Assembly: GCF_011355085.1 (NCBI RefSeq)
Contig: NZ_VXCP01000037.1
Coordinates: 1 to 64,000 of the forward strand
DNA length: 64,000 nucleotides
DNA from: Pseudomonas akapageensis
GTDB lineage: Bacteria > Pseudomonadota > Gammaproteobacteria > Pseudomonadales > Pseudomonadaceae
Direction: 5' to 3'
Part shown: piece after piece, positions 1 to 7,287 of the stretch
Layout of the letters: each line of letters begins with the position of its first letter
How positions within the stretch are numbered: position 1 is the stretch's first letter
The notes under the pieces: generated by a model
Databases searched by the model: none
What the model saw: the letters and a program-made list of their open reading frames with translations, nothing else
What the model was told of the DNA's origin: nothing
Program-made: the position numbers and the translations under genes

Positions 1-157
1 CCCCCGACGGCGACGTCTGCATCCTGTGGAACCGCTGTCAACCACCTTTTTCACCGCTTTCGATCAGCAGATCGAAGCTGCTCCCTCGCTGCTTACTTCG
101 GTTAACTCTTTGATTTTCAAGGAGTTTTCCGTTTCGTCTGCGCCGGAAGTGGGGCGA
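1..157 (-). other. Probable transcribed leader running off the left edge (rRNA operon leader?)
   Basis: This stretch lies directly downstream (leftwards) of the strong promoter at 158-185 and has no credible gene. Read on the minus strand it holds a small hairpin around 97-127 and a second TTGACA hexamer at 41-36, about 115 bases after the first promoter. That spacing recalls the tandem P1-P2 layout of rRNA operons. The -10 after the second hexamer is poor (AGACGT-like), so P2 is doubtful. The 16S gene itself would lie outside the window; its presence is inferred. Confidence 0.4.
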
Positions 158-185
158 ATTATAGAGAGATCCGCAGGGGCGTCAA
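158..185 (-). promoter_or_regulatory. Strong sigma-70 promoter reading leftwards, rrn P1-like
   Basis: On the minus strand a -35 TTGACG (185-180) and a perfect -10 TATAAT (163-158) are separated by 16 bases. The -10 is followed by a GC-rich stretch (TTCGCCCC), the kind of discriminator seen at stringently controlled rRNA promoters. No protein-coding gene follows inside the window. The promoter elements are read directly; assigning them to an rRNA operon beyond the left edge is inference. Confidence 0.6.
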
Positions 186-239
186 GGGTTAATTTGCAGG
201 TTCCTGAAATCAACCCTTAAAGCTCAAAATCAGAGCCTT

Positions 240-276
240 GCCCCTCTATATAAAGAACGCTTCTATATAGAAGGGC
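240..276 (-). terminator. Inverted repeat downstream of the CoA-transferase gene
   Basis: Arms 240-252 and 264-276 match at 12 of 13 positions (GCCCCTCTATATA against its complement) around an 11-base loop. It begins 6 bases after the stop of the minus-strand CoA-transferase gene and upstream of the rrn-like promoter. There is no clear U tract, so it may be a weak or Rho-assisted terminator, or an mRNA 3'-end stabiliser. Confidence 0.45.
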
Positions 277-281
277 AGGGA

Positions 282-1502
282 TCACAACACGCCAGCTTCC
301 CGCAGCCGTGCAATATCCGCCTCGCCAAGCCCCAGGACTGCACCCAGGATCACATCAGTATGCTCACCCAGCAGAGGCGGGGCGTTGCGATACTGCACTG
401 GCGTTTCAGACAATCGAATAGGGCTGGCCACCTGCGGCACCACTCCACCCAGCACATGCGGAATCTCGACGGCCAGACCACGGTGCTTCACCTGCGGATC
501 CTGGAACACCTGGGACAGGTCGTTGACCGGCCCACAAGGCACGCCTGCCTGCTCCAATTGCTCGACCCACTGAGCAGTGGTCTTGAATACCGTCGCCTGA
601 CGAATCAACGGAATCAGTTGCGCGCGATTGGTAACCCGCAAATTATTGGTGGCAAAGCGCGGGTCATCCGCCCATTGCGGCTGGCCAGCAACCTCGGCGA
701 ACTTGCGAAACTGCTTGTCGTTGCCCACGGTGAGGATGAAATCACCATCGGCAGTCGGGAAGTCCTGGTAAGGCACGATATTGGGATGTGCATTGCCCAG
801 GCGGCGAGGTGCCACCCCGGTAGTCAGGTAGTTCATCGCCTGGTTGGCCAGACAGGCCACCTGAACATCCAACAAGGCCATGTCGATGTGCTGGCCGCCA
901 CCGCCCTGATCCCGATGGGCGAGGGCGGCGAGGATAGCCACTGTCGAGTAGAGCCCCGTCAGGATGTCGGTCAAGGCCACGCCAACTTTTACCGGGCCGG
1001 CACCTTCTTCACCCTCCGGGCGCCCGGTGATGCTCATCAAGCCACCCAACCCCTGGATCATGAAATCGTAGCCGGCGCGCTTGGCATAGGGCCCCGTCTG
1101 ACCGAAGCCGGTAATCGAGCAATAGATGAGCTTCGGATTGATCGCCTTCAGGCTCGCATAATCGAGCCCATAGGCGGCCAGCCCGCCCACCTTGAAGTTC
1201 TCGATGAGAATATCGGACTTCGCCGCCAGCTCGCGCACCAGACGCTGGCCTTCGGGCTGGGTGAAGTCGATGGTCACCGAATGCTTGTTGCGGTTGGCCG
1301 ACAGATAATAGGCGGCCTCGCTGGTGTTCTCCCCGGCGGCGTCCTTGAGGAAGGGCGGCCCCCAGGCACGCGTATCGTCCCCGCTGCCCGGGCGCTCCAC
1401 CTTGATCACCTCGGCCCCGAGATCCGCCAGTATCTGTCCGGACCACGGCCCGGCCAATACCCGCGACAAGTCCAGCACCCGCAGATGAGATAGCGCGCCC
1501 AT
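282..1502 (-). CDS. gcoT: CaiB/BaiF-family CoA-transferase, probable glutarate CoA-transferase
   Basis: This 406-residue protein belongs to the type III (CaiB/BaiF) CoA-transferases, which move CoA between acids through an aspartyl-CoA intermediate. Family hallmarks are the N-terminal LRVLDLSRVLAGPW segment, GAEVIKVE near residue 30, LIENFKVGGLAAYGLDY at about 99-115 and GYDFMIQGLGGLM at 144-156, where Asp146 is the likely nucleophile. It starts 15 bases after the glutaryl-CoA dehydrogenase stop on the same strand, so the pair is surely one operon. By comparison with the Pseudomonas putida glutarate pathway it probably activates glutarate to glutaryl-CoA, perhaps with succinyl-CoA as donor. 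The family is sure; the substrate is inferred from the neighbour. Confidence 0.85.
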   Translation of the reverse strand: MGALSHLRVLDLSRVLAGPWSGQILADLGAEVIKVERPGSGDDTRAWGPPFLKDAAGENTSEAAYYLSANRNKHSVTIDFTQPEGQRLVRELAAKSDILIENFKVGGLAAYGLDYASLKAINPKLIYCSITGFGQTGPYAKRAGYDFMIQGLGGLMSITGRPEGEEGAGPVKVGVALTDILTGLYSTVAILAALAHRDQGGGGQHIDMALLDVQVACLANQAMNYLTTGVAPRRLGNAHPNIVPYQDFPTADGDFILTVGNDKQFRKFAEVAGQPQWADDPRFATNNLRVTNRAQLIPLIRQATVFKTTAQWVEQLEQAGVPCGPVNDLSQVFQDPQVKHRGLAVEIPHVLGGVVPQVASPIRLSETPVQYRNAPPLLGEHTDVILGAVLGLGEADIARLREAGVL

Positions 1503-1517
1503 TGGCTTGACTCCCTG

Positions 1518-2699
1518 TTAGTAGAACGCCTGGATGCCAGTCTGGGCGCGGCCCAGGATCAGCGCATGGACGTCATGGGTACCTTCGTAGGTGTTGACCA
1601 CTTCGAGGTTGACCAGATGCCGCGCCACGCCAAACTCATCGGAGATACCGTTGCCGCCCAGCATGTCCCGGGCCATGCGGGCGATATCCAGCGACTTGCC
1701 GCAGGAGTTGCGCTTCATGATCGAAGTAATCTCGACGGCAGCGGTGCCTTCGTCCTTCATCCGACCCAGGCGCAGGCAGCCTTGCAGGGCAAGGGTGATT
1801 TCGGTCTGCATGTCGGCAAGCTTTTTCTGGATCAACTGATTGGCAGCCAATGGCCGGCCGAACTGCTGACGATCCAGGGTGTACTGACGCGCGGTGTGCC
1901 AGCAGAACTCGGCCGCACCCAAGGCGCCCCAGGCAATGCCGTAACGGGCAGAGTTGAGGCAAGTGAACGGACCTTTCAGGCCGCGCACTTCCGGGAACAT
2001 GTTCTCTTCGGGCACAAAGACGTTGTCCATCACGATTTCGCCGGTAATCGACGCACGCAGGCCGACCTTGCCATGGATGGCTGGAGCGCTCAGGCCTTTC
2101 CAGCCCTTTTCCAGAACGAAGCCACGAATATCGCCGGCATCATCCTTGGCCCACACCACAAACACATCGGCGATCGGGCTGTTGGTGATCCACATCTTGC
2201 TGCCACTCAGGTGGTAGCCACCGTCAACCTTCTTCGCCCGGGTAATCATCGAACCCGGATCAGAGCCGTGGTTAGGCTCGGTCAGGCCAAAGCAGCCGAT
2301 CCATTCGCCACTGGCCAGTTTTGGCAGATATTTCTGCTTGGTGGCTTCAGAGCCGAATTCGTTGATTGGCACCATCACCAGCGACGACTGCACGCTCATC
2401 ATGGAGCGGTAGCCGGAGTCGACACGCTCGACCTCGCGAGCGATCAGACCGTAGCAGACATAGTTGAGGCCGCTGCCGCCGTACTGCTCAGGAATGGTGG
2501 CACCGAGCAGACCCACTTCACCCATCTCGCGGAAAATCGCAGGGTCAGTGTGTTCGTGACGGAAGGCTTCCAGCACACGTGGCGCCAGCTTGTCCTGGGC
2601 AAACTGCTCGGCGCTGTCGCGCACCATGCGCTCTTCTGCAGTGAGCTGTTGATCCAGCAACAGCGGATCGATCCAGTTGAAGCTTGCTTTACCGGCCAT
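1518..2699 (-). CDS. gcdH: Glutaryl-CoA dehydrogenase
   Basis: This is a 393-residue acyl-CoA dehydrogenase that oxidises and decarboxylates glutaryl-CoA to crotonyl-CoA, using FAD and passing electrons to ETF. It serves glutarate, lysine and tryptophan breakdown. The order is N-terminal helical domain, beta domain with the FGLTEPNHGSDPGSM flavin/substrate loop, and a C-terminal helical domain with RDMLGGNGI and the catalytic-base motif YEGTHD (Glu372). Length and motifs match the GCDH subfamily rather than general short-chain enzymes. The start has a GAGGG ribosome site. The divergent LysR gene and the repeats between them suggest glutarate-responsive control. Confidence 0.93.
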   Translation of the reverse strand: MAGKASFNWIDPLLLDQQLTAEERMVRDSAEQFAQDKLAPRVLEAFRHEHTDPAIFREMGEVGLLGATIPEQYGGSGLNYVCYGLIAREVERVDSGYRSMMSVQSSLVMVPINEFGSEATKQKYLPKLASGEWIGCFGLTEPNHGSDPGSMITRAKKVDGGYHLSGSKMWITNSPIADVFVVWAKDDAGDIRGFVLEKGWKGLSAPAIHGKVGLRASITGEIVMDNVFVPEENMFPEVRGLKGPFTCLNSARYGIAWGALGAAEFCWHTARQYTLDRQQFGRPLAANQLIQKKLADMQTEITLALQGCLRLGRMKDEGTAAVEITSIMKRNSCGKSLDIARMARDMLGGNGISDEFGVARHLVNLEVVNTYEGTHDVHALILGRAQTGIQAFY

Positions 2700-2724
2700 G
2701 AGCGAACCCTCGCGAAGGTGTAAT

Positions 2725-2768
2725 TTTGTCGTGTATTGATCCTAGGCCTGTACGAGCAATACGACAAA
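2725..2768. promoter_or_regulatory. Inverted repeat between gcdH and gcdR, candidate LysR-regulator operator
   Basis: The arms are TTTGTCGTGTATTG (2725-2738) and CAATACGACAAA (2757-2768). They are complementary apart from a two-base insertion. A third copy, TTGTCGTATAT, lies at 2848-2858 and runs into the start codon of the LysR gene. The position in the divergent promoter region fits an operator for activation of gcdH-gcoT and autoregulation of gcdR. The repeats are read directly; regulator binding is inferred. Confidence 0.55.
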
Positions 2769-2856
2769 CGAGGATTTCGCATGCTGTTGTGCTAATTTCT
2801 CACTCCGAGATCGCCATAACGTCACATTTACTGGCCGATTAGTGAGGTTGTCGTAT

Positions 2857-3759
2857 ATGAGCCGAAAAATCCCCAGTACAGCGGCCCTGGTGTGCTTCGA
2901 AGCCGCCGCCCGCCACGAGAGTTTCACCAAGGCAGCCCAGGAGCTGTCACTGACCCAGAGTGCCGTCTGTCGCCAAGTCGCCAGTCTGGAGGAGTTCCTC
3001 AATGTCGAATTGTTCCGCCGCTCCCGGCGCGGGGTGAAGCTCACAGAGGCCGGACTGTCCTACAGCAGGCGAGTGGCAACCCAACTGGATGCCGTCGAGC
3101 GTGACACCTTGTCGGTCATGGGCCAGCAGGGCGCCAATGTGATCGAGTTGGCGGTGGTACCGACCTTTGGCACGCGATGGCTGCTGCCGCGCCTCAAGGA
3201 TTTCCAGGAGCGTCATCCGGACGTCACGGTCAACCTGACCAACCGTACCCGTCCCTTCCTGTTTGCCGATACCAATTTCGATGCAGCGATCTACTTCGGT
3301 GACGCTGACTGGTCGGGCACCCACGCGCATCGGTTGATGGGAGAGAACCCAGTCCCGGTCTGCAGCCCCTCACTGCTGGGATCGAACACCAGCTTGAGCG
3401 CCGAAGACATCGCAAAACTGCCTTTGCTGCAGCAATCCACCCGGCCCTATGCCTGGCGTCAATGGTTCAATGCCCAGAACCTGAACATTCATCGCGACAT
3501 GACAGGCCCGCGCTACGAGCTATTCTCGATGCTGGCCCAGGCAGCCATGCATGACATGGGGATCGCCCTGATCCCGCCGTTCCTGATCCAGCGCGAGCTC
3601 GCAGAAGGCCGGCTGGTCATTGCCAACCCTCATGCGCTGGCGAGTATCAAGGCTTATTACTTGATGATTCCAGAGCGCAAGGTGGAGTCGGCTTCACTGC
3701 ATGCATTCCGTGACTGGCTGGTCAATGAGGCCGCGCGCTACACCCTCGAGCATGAGTGA
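2857..3759 (+). CDS. gcdR: LysR-family transcriptional regulator of glutarate catabolism
   Basis: This 300-residue LysR-type regulator is of the GcvA-like branch. The N-terminal winged helix is at about residues 5-64 (STAALVCFEAAARHESFTK, then SQAV-type LTQSAVCRQVASLE), followed by a substrate-binding domain that should sense a small carboxylate. It is divergent from gcdH-gcoT, the classic LysR arrangement. I place the start at ATG 2857, with GTGAGG upstream as ribosome site; an in-frame GTG at 2842 would add five residues. The inducer (glutarate or its CoA ester) is inferred from the neighbours. Confidence 0.85.
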   Translation: MSRKIPSTAALVCFEAAARHESFTKAAQELSLTQSAVCRQVASLEEFLNVELFRRSRRGVKLTEAGLSYSRRVATQLDAVERDTLSVMGQQGANVIELAVVPTFGTRWLLPRLKDFQERHPDVTVNLTNRTRPFLFADTNFDAAIYFGDADWSGTHAHRLMGENPVPVCSPSLLGSNTSLSAEDIAKLPLLQQSTRPYAWRQWFNAQNLNIHRDMTGPRYELFSMLAQAAMHDMGIALIPPFLIQRELAEGRLVIANPHALASIKAYYLMIPERKVESASLHAFRDWLVNEAARYTLEHE

Positions 3760-4187
3760 GCAGATTACTTGACCCCGTAGTCAGGTATAAATTTGCCCTA
3801 CAGATATAAATAAATGACGCATTTAGACAGACTGTTATCCACACGATAAAAATGGCTTTAAAGCGGCTGGCGACGGGGCCTGCACGCCAAAATACGCTGC
3901 TATGGCCCCCCATTCAGGCAACGCATTGACAAAAACTTACACGAAGGTCTAATTGCGCTGCACGCCGCGGAATACGCGGGCTGTAGCCAGATACCCGCGT
4001 CATACGGTCACGGGGTGACTTGTAGTTTCTTCCCCGTCACCTTACATAACCTGTTGAAGCCTTGCCGCAACGCCTGCAAAATGCGGCGCCCCGCCTGTTT
4101 TTCGGCGGGATCGTGCTGATCGGCCGCCCCAGACGCGCCATCCGTAGTGCGCTGGTTTATCTAAAAAGATCACGCAGGAGATTTGAC
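3760..4187. other. Gene-free 428-bp region before pntAA, with alternative hairpins
   Basis: No credible gene is present. The right half should carry the pnt promoter and a long leader. Visible structures are CCGCG/CGCGG at 3965-3979, overlapping the incompatible pairing ACGCGGG (3974-3980) with CCCGCGT (3994-4000), a GTCAC-GGG-GTGAC hairpin at 4007-4019, and CCCGCC/GGCGGG at 4090-4109. A perfect DnaA-box nonamer, TTATCCACA, lies at 3835-3843. No clear sigma-70 hexamer pair was found. Confidence 0.5.
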
Positions 4188-5309
4188 GTGCACATTGGTG
4201 TTCCTCTCGAAACGCAGACGGGCGAGACAAGGGTTGCAGCCACCCCGGAAACCATCAAGAAATTGGTTGGCCAGGGTCATAAAGTCACTGTACAGAGCGG
4301 TGCCGGCATCAACGCCAGCGTCACCGACAGTGCTTATGAAGCAGCCGGCGCCACTATTGGAAGCGCTGCCGAAGCTTTCGGCGCGCAACTGATTCTCAAG
4401 GTTGTGGCGCCCAGCGACAGCGAACTGGCCCAGATCAAGAACGGTACCGTTCTGGTGGGCATGCTCAATCCTTTCAATAACGAGACCATCGCCAAAATGG
4501 CCGAGTGCGGGATTACCGCCTTCGCCCTGGAAGCCGCGCCTCGTACTTCCCGCGCACAAAGCCTGGACGTGCTGTCCTCGCAGGCCAACATCGCCGGCTA
4601 CAAGGCCGTACTGCTGGCCGCGCATCACTATCCACGCTTCATGCCGATGCTGATGACGGCTGCCGGTACCGTGAAAGCCGCTCGCGTGCTGATCCTCGGT
4701 GCCGGTGTCGCCGGCTTGCAGGCCATTGCCACGGCCAAGCGCCTGGGTGCGGTGATCGAAGCCTCGGACGTGCGTCCTGCGGTGAAGGAACAGATCGAAT
4801 CCCTGGGCGCCAAGTTTGTCGACGTGCCTTACGAGACCGATGAAGAACGCGAATGCGCAGAAGGCGTCGGCGGTTACGCACGCCCCATGCCGGCCAGCTG
4901 GATGCAGCGTCAGGCCGTGGCCGTGCACGAGCGCGCCAAGCAGGCCGACATCGTCATCACCACGGCACTCATCCCGGGCCGCAAGGCGCCGGTACTGCTC
5001 AGCGCTGAAACCGTCGCCCAGATGAAACCGGGTTCGGTGGTGATCGACCTGGCCGCAGCCCAAGGCGGCAACTGCCCGCTGACCGAGGCTGACCAGGTGG
5101 TGATCAAGCACGGCGTGACCATCGTCGGCCCGACCAACCTGGCCGCCGCGGTCGCCGCCGATGCCTCGGCACTCTATGCCCGCAACCTGCTGGACTTCAT
5201 GAAGCTGCTGTTCGATAAAGAAGGGCAGCTGCAGATCAACCTCGAAGACGACATCGTCGCCGCGTGCCTGATGTGCCGCGACGGCCAGATCGTGCGCAAG
5301 AACGGCTGA
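4188..5309 (+). CDS. pntAA: NAD(P) transhydrogenase subunit alpha part 1
   Basis: This is the NAD(H)-binding soluble domain (dI) of the proton-translocating transhydrogenase, which moves hydride between NADH and NADP+ using the proton gradient. The 373-residue length is typical for the three-subunit form. The protein begins (V)HIGVPLETQTGETRVA and has the Rossmann motif GAGVAGLQA near residue 170. The start is GTG 4188 with a CAGGAG ribosome site seven bases upstream; extending further upstream would add unlikely sequence. It is the first gene of pntAA-pntAB-pntB. Confidence 0.95.
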   Translation: MHIGVPLETQTGETRVAATPETIKKLVGQGHKVTVQSGAGINASVTDSAYEAAGATIGSAAEAFGAQLILKVVAPSDSELAQIKNGTVLVGMLNPFNNETIAKMAECGITAFALEAAPRTSRAQSLDVLSSQANIAGYKAVLLAAHHYPRFMPMLMTAAGTVKAARVLILGAGVAGLQAIATAKRLGAVIEASDVRPAVKEQIESLGAKFVDVPYETDEERECAEGVGGYARPMPASWMQRQAVAVHERAKQADIVITTALIPGRKAPVLLSAETVAQMKPGSVVIDLAAAQGGNCPLTEADQVVIKHGVTIVGPTNLAAAVAADASALYARNLLDFMKLLFDKEGQLQINLEDDIVAACLMCRDGQIVRKNG

Positions 5310-5320
5310 GGATAAAAACA

Positions 5321-5677
5321 ATGGAAGACATGCTGATTTCCCACGGCATCTACAACCTGATCATCTTCGTGCTGGCTATTTATGTCGGTTACCACGTGGT
5401 CTGGAACGTGACACCCGCACTGCACACCCCGCTGATGGCCGTCACCAACGCCATCTCGGCCATCGTCATCGTCGGTGCCATGCTGGCCGCCGCCCTGACC
5501 GTGACCCCGCTGGGCAAGATCATGGGCACCATGGCCGTGGCCCTGGCCGCGGTGAACGTGTTCGGTGGTTTCCTGGTCACCCGGCGCATGCTGGAAATGT
5601 TCAAGAAGAAAGCGGCGCCTGCAAAAGCCCCGGCAGCCAAGGCCCCTGCAATCAAGGCTGAGGTGCAGAAAGCATGA
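5321..5677 (+). CDS. pntAB: NAD(P) transhydrogenase subunit alpha part 2
   Basis: This small membrane subunit (118 residues) supplies part of the proton channel (dII). It shows about three hydrophobic segments, at roughly residues 10-30, 37-60 and 62-82, and then an Ala/Lys/Pro-rich tail (KKKAAPAKAPAAKAPA). In E. coli this piece is fused to PntAA; here it is a separate gene 11 bases downstream. The ribosome site region is A-rich (GAGGATAAAAACA), and its stop overlaps the pntB start by four bases. Confidence 0.95.
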   Translation: MEDMLISHGIYNLIIFVLAIYVGYHVVWNVTPALHTPLMAVTNAISAIVIVGAMLAAALTVTPLGKIMGTMAVALAAVNVFGGFLVTRRMLEMFKKKAAPAKAPAAKAPAIKAEVQKA

Positions 5678-7110
5678 GCATGAACCTGGTTACTTCCCTG
5701 TATTTGATCGCCTCGGTCTGCTTCATCCAGGCGCTCAAGGGTCTCTCGCACCCGACCACGTCGCGTCGCGGCAACCTGTTCGGCATGCTCGGCATGGGCC
5801 TGGCGATCCTGACCACGGTCGGCCTGATCTACAAGCTCGGGGCCGAGCTCGCTCACGACGGCATCGTCTACGTGATCATCGGCCTGCTGATCGGCGGCAC
5901 CGCCGGTTCGATCATGGCCAAGCGCGTTGAAATGACCAAGATGCCCGAGCTGGTCGCCTTCATGCACAGCATGATCGGTCTGGCCGCGGTGTTCATCGCC
6001 GTTGCCGCCGTGGTCGAGCCGCAGTCGCTGGGTATCGTGCAGAACCTCGGCGATGCCATCCCGGCCGGTAACCGCCTGGAGCTGTTCCTGGGTGCTGCCA
6101 TTGGTGCGATCACGTTCTCCGGTTCCGTTATCGCGTTCGGCAAACTGGCTGGCAAGTACAAGTTTCGCCTGTTTCAGGGCGCACCGGTACAGTTCGCAGG
6201 CCAGCACAAGCTGAACCTGGTGATCGGCCTGGCCACCCTGGGCCTGGGCGTGACCTTCATGCTCACCGGCGACTACACCGCCTTCGGCGTGATGCTGGCC
6301 CTGGCCTTCGTGCTGGGCGTGCTGATCATCATCCCGATTGGCGGCGCCGACATGCCGGTCGTCGTGTCGATGCTCAACAGCTACTCGGGCTGGGCCGCGG
6401 CCGGTATCGGCTTCTCGCTGAACAACTCGATGCTGATCATCGCCGGTTCCCTGGTCGGTTCGTCCGGTGCCATCCTCTCGTACATCATGTGCAAGGCGAT
6501 GAACCGTTCGTTCTTCAACGTACTGTTGGGCGGTTTCGGCGGTGCTACCGATGCGGCTGGCCCGGCGGGTTCCAAAGAGGCGCGTCCGGTGAAATCCGGT
6601 TCGGCCGACGATGCGACCTTCCTGCTGACCAACGCCGACACCGTGATCATCGTTCCGGGCTACGGCCTGGCCGTTGCTCGCGCACAGCACGCCCTGAAAG
6701 AGCTGACCGAGAAGCTGACTCATCGCGGCGTGACCGTGAAGTACGCGATCCACCCGGTTGCCGGGCGCATGCCTGGCCACATGAACGTACTGCTGGCCGA
6801 AGCCGAAGTGCCGTACGACCAGGTGTTCGAGATGGAAGACATCAACTCCGAGTTCGGCCAGGCCGACGTGGTGCTGGTGCTCGGCGCCAACGACGTGGTC
6901 AACCCGGCCGCCAAGAACGATCCGAAGTCGCCGATCGCCGGCATGCCGATCCTGGAAGCCTTCAAGGCCAAGACCATCATCGTCAACAAGCGCTCGATGG
7001 CCAGCGGCTATGCCGGCCTGGACAACGAACTGTTCTACCTGGACAAGACCATGATGGTCTTCGGTGATGCCAAGAAGGTCATCGAAGACATGGTCAAAGC
7101 TGTCGACTAA
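5674..7110 (+). CDS. pntB: NAD(P) transhydrogenase subunit beta
   Basis: The 478-residue beta subunit has a membrane part of about eight or nine helices (to roughly residue 270) and a C-terminal NADP(H)-binding domain (dIII). Motifs seen are VPGYGLAVARAQHAL for NADP binding, HPVAGRMPGHMNVLLAEA and VLVLGANDVVNPAA, all family signatures. Together with PntAA and PntAB it forms the inner-membrane transhydrogenase that supplies NADPH. The four-base ATGA overlap with pntAB indicates translational coupling, and a strong terminator follows. Confidence 0.96.
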   Translation: MSMNLVTSLYLIASVCFIQALKGLSHPTTSRRGNLFGMLGMGLAILTTVGLIYKLGAELAHDGIVYVIIGLLIGGTAGSIMAKRVEMTKMPELVAFMHSMIGLAAVFIAVAAVVEPQSLGIVQNLGDAIPAGNRLELFLGAAIGAITFSGSVIAFGKLAGKYKFRLFQGAPVQFAGQHKLNLVIGLATLGLGVTFMLTGDYTAFGVMLALAFVLGVLIIIPIGGADMPVVVSMLNSYSGWAAAGIGFSLNNSMLIIAGSLVGSSGAILSYIMCKAMNRSFFNVLLGGFGGATDAAGPAGSKEARPVKSGSADDATFLLTNADTVIIVPGYGLAVARAQHALKELTEKLTHRGVTVKYAIHPVAGRMPGHMNVLLAEAEVPYDQVFEMEDINSEFGQADVVLVLGANDVVNPAAKNDPKSPIAGMPILEAFKAKTIIVNKRSMASGYAGLDNELFYLDKTMMVFGDAKKVIEDMVKAVD

Positions 7111-7128
7111 GTCTTTAAAAAGGCTGTC

Positions 7129-7166
7129 AAAAAAACCCCAGCGCGCTACCGGCTGGGGTTTTTTAT
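7129..7166 (+). terminator. Intrinsic terminator of the pnt operon
   Basis: A CCCCAGC / GCTGGGG stem (7136-7142 and 7152-7158), preceded by an A run and followed by TTTTTT at 7159-7164, lies 20 bases after the pntB stop. This is a textbook Rho-independent terminator and can work in both directions. Confidence 0.92.
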
Positions 7167-7210
7167 TGCCTGCTTACCCGACAGAAGGCTCTAAATCGTG
7201 GTCTCGCATA

Positions 7211-7262
7211 CGACCATGGTCGCGGGACGAAAATTTTCGAAATCTCTAGACTGAGCATCTAG
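7211..7262. promoter_or_regulatory. Cluster of palindromes before the CoA-transferase gene
   Basis: Two perfect 12-base palindromes, CGACCATGGTCG (7211-7222) and CGAAAATTTTCG (7228-7239), are followed by CTAGA-N7-TCTAG (7246-7262). All lie 25-80 bases before the start codon, where operator sites would be expected. The regulator is unknown; the pattern is read directly and the role is inferred. Confidence 0.4.
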
Positions 7263-7287
7263 CTACCGCTGCCTGAGATGACAACCC

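Noticed and set aside
1..60. Second rRNA promoter (P2) at TTGACA 41-36
   Set aside because: The -35 is perfect but the expected -10 is AGACGT-like at 17-bp spacing, too far from TATAAT. It is mentioned only as a possibility inside the leader entry.
3835..3843. Perfect DnaA box TTATCCACA in the gcdR-pntAA gap
   Set aside because: A single 9-mer can occur by chance in a window of this size. No cluster of boxes, AT-rich unwinding element or origin gene is near, so I do not call an origin or a DnaA-titration site.
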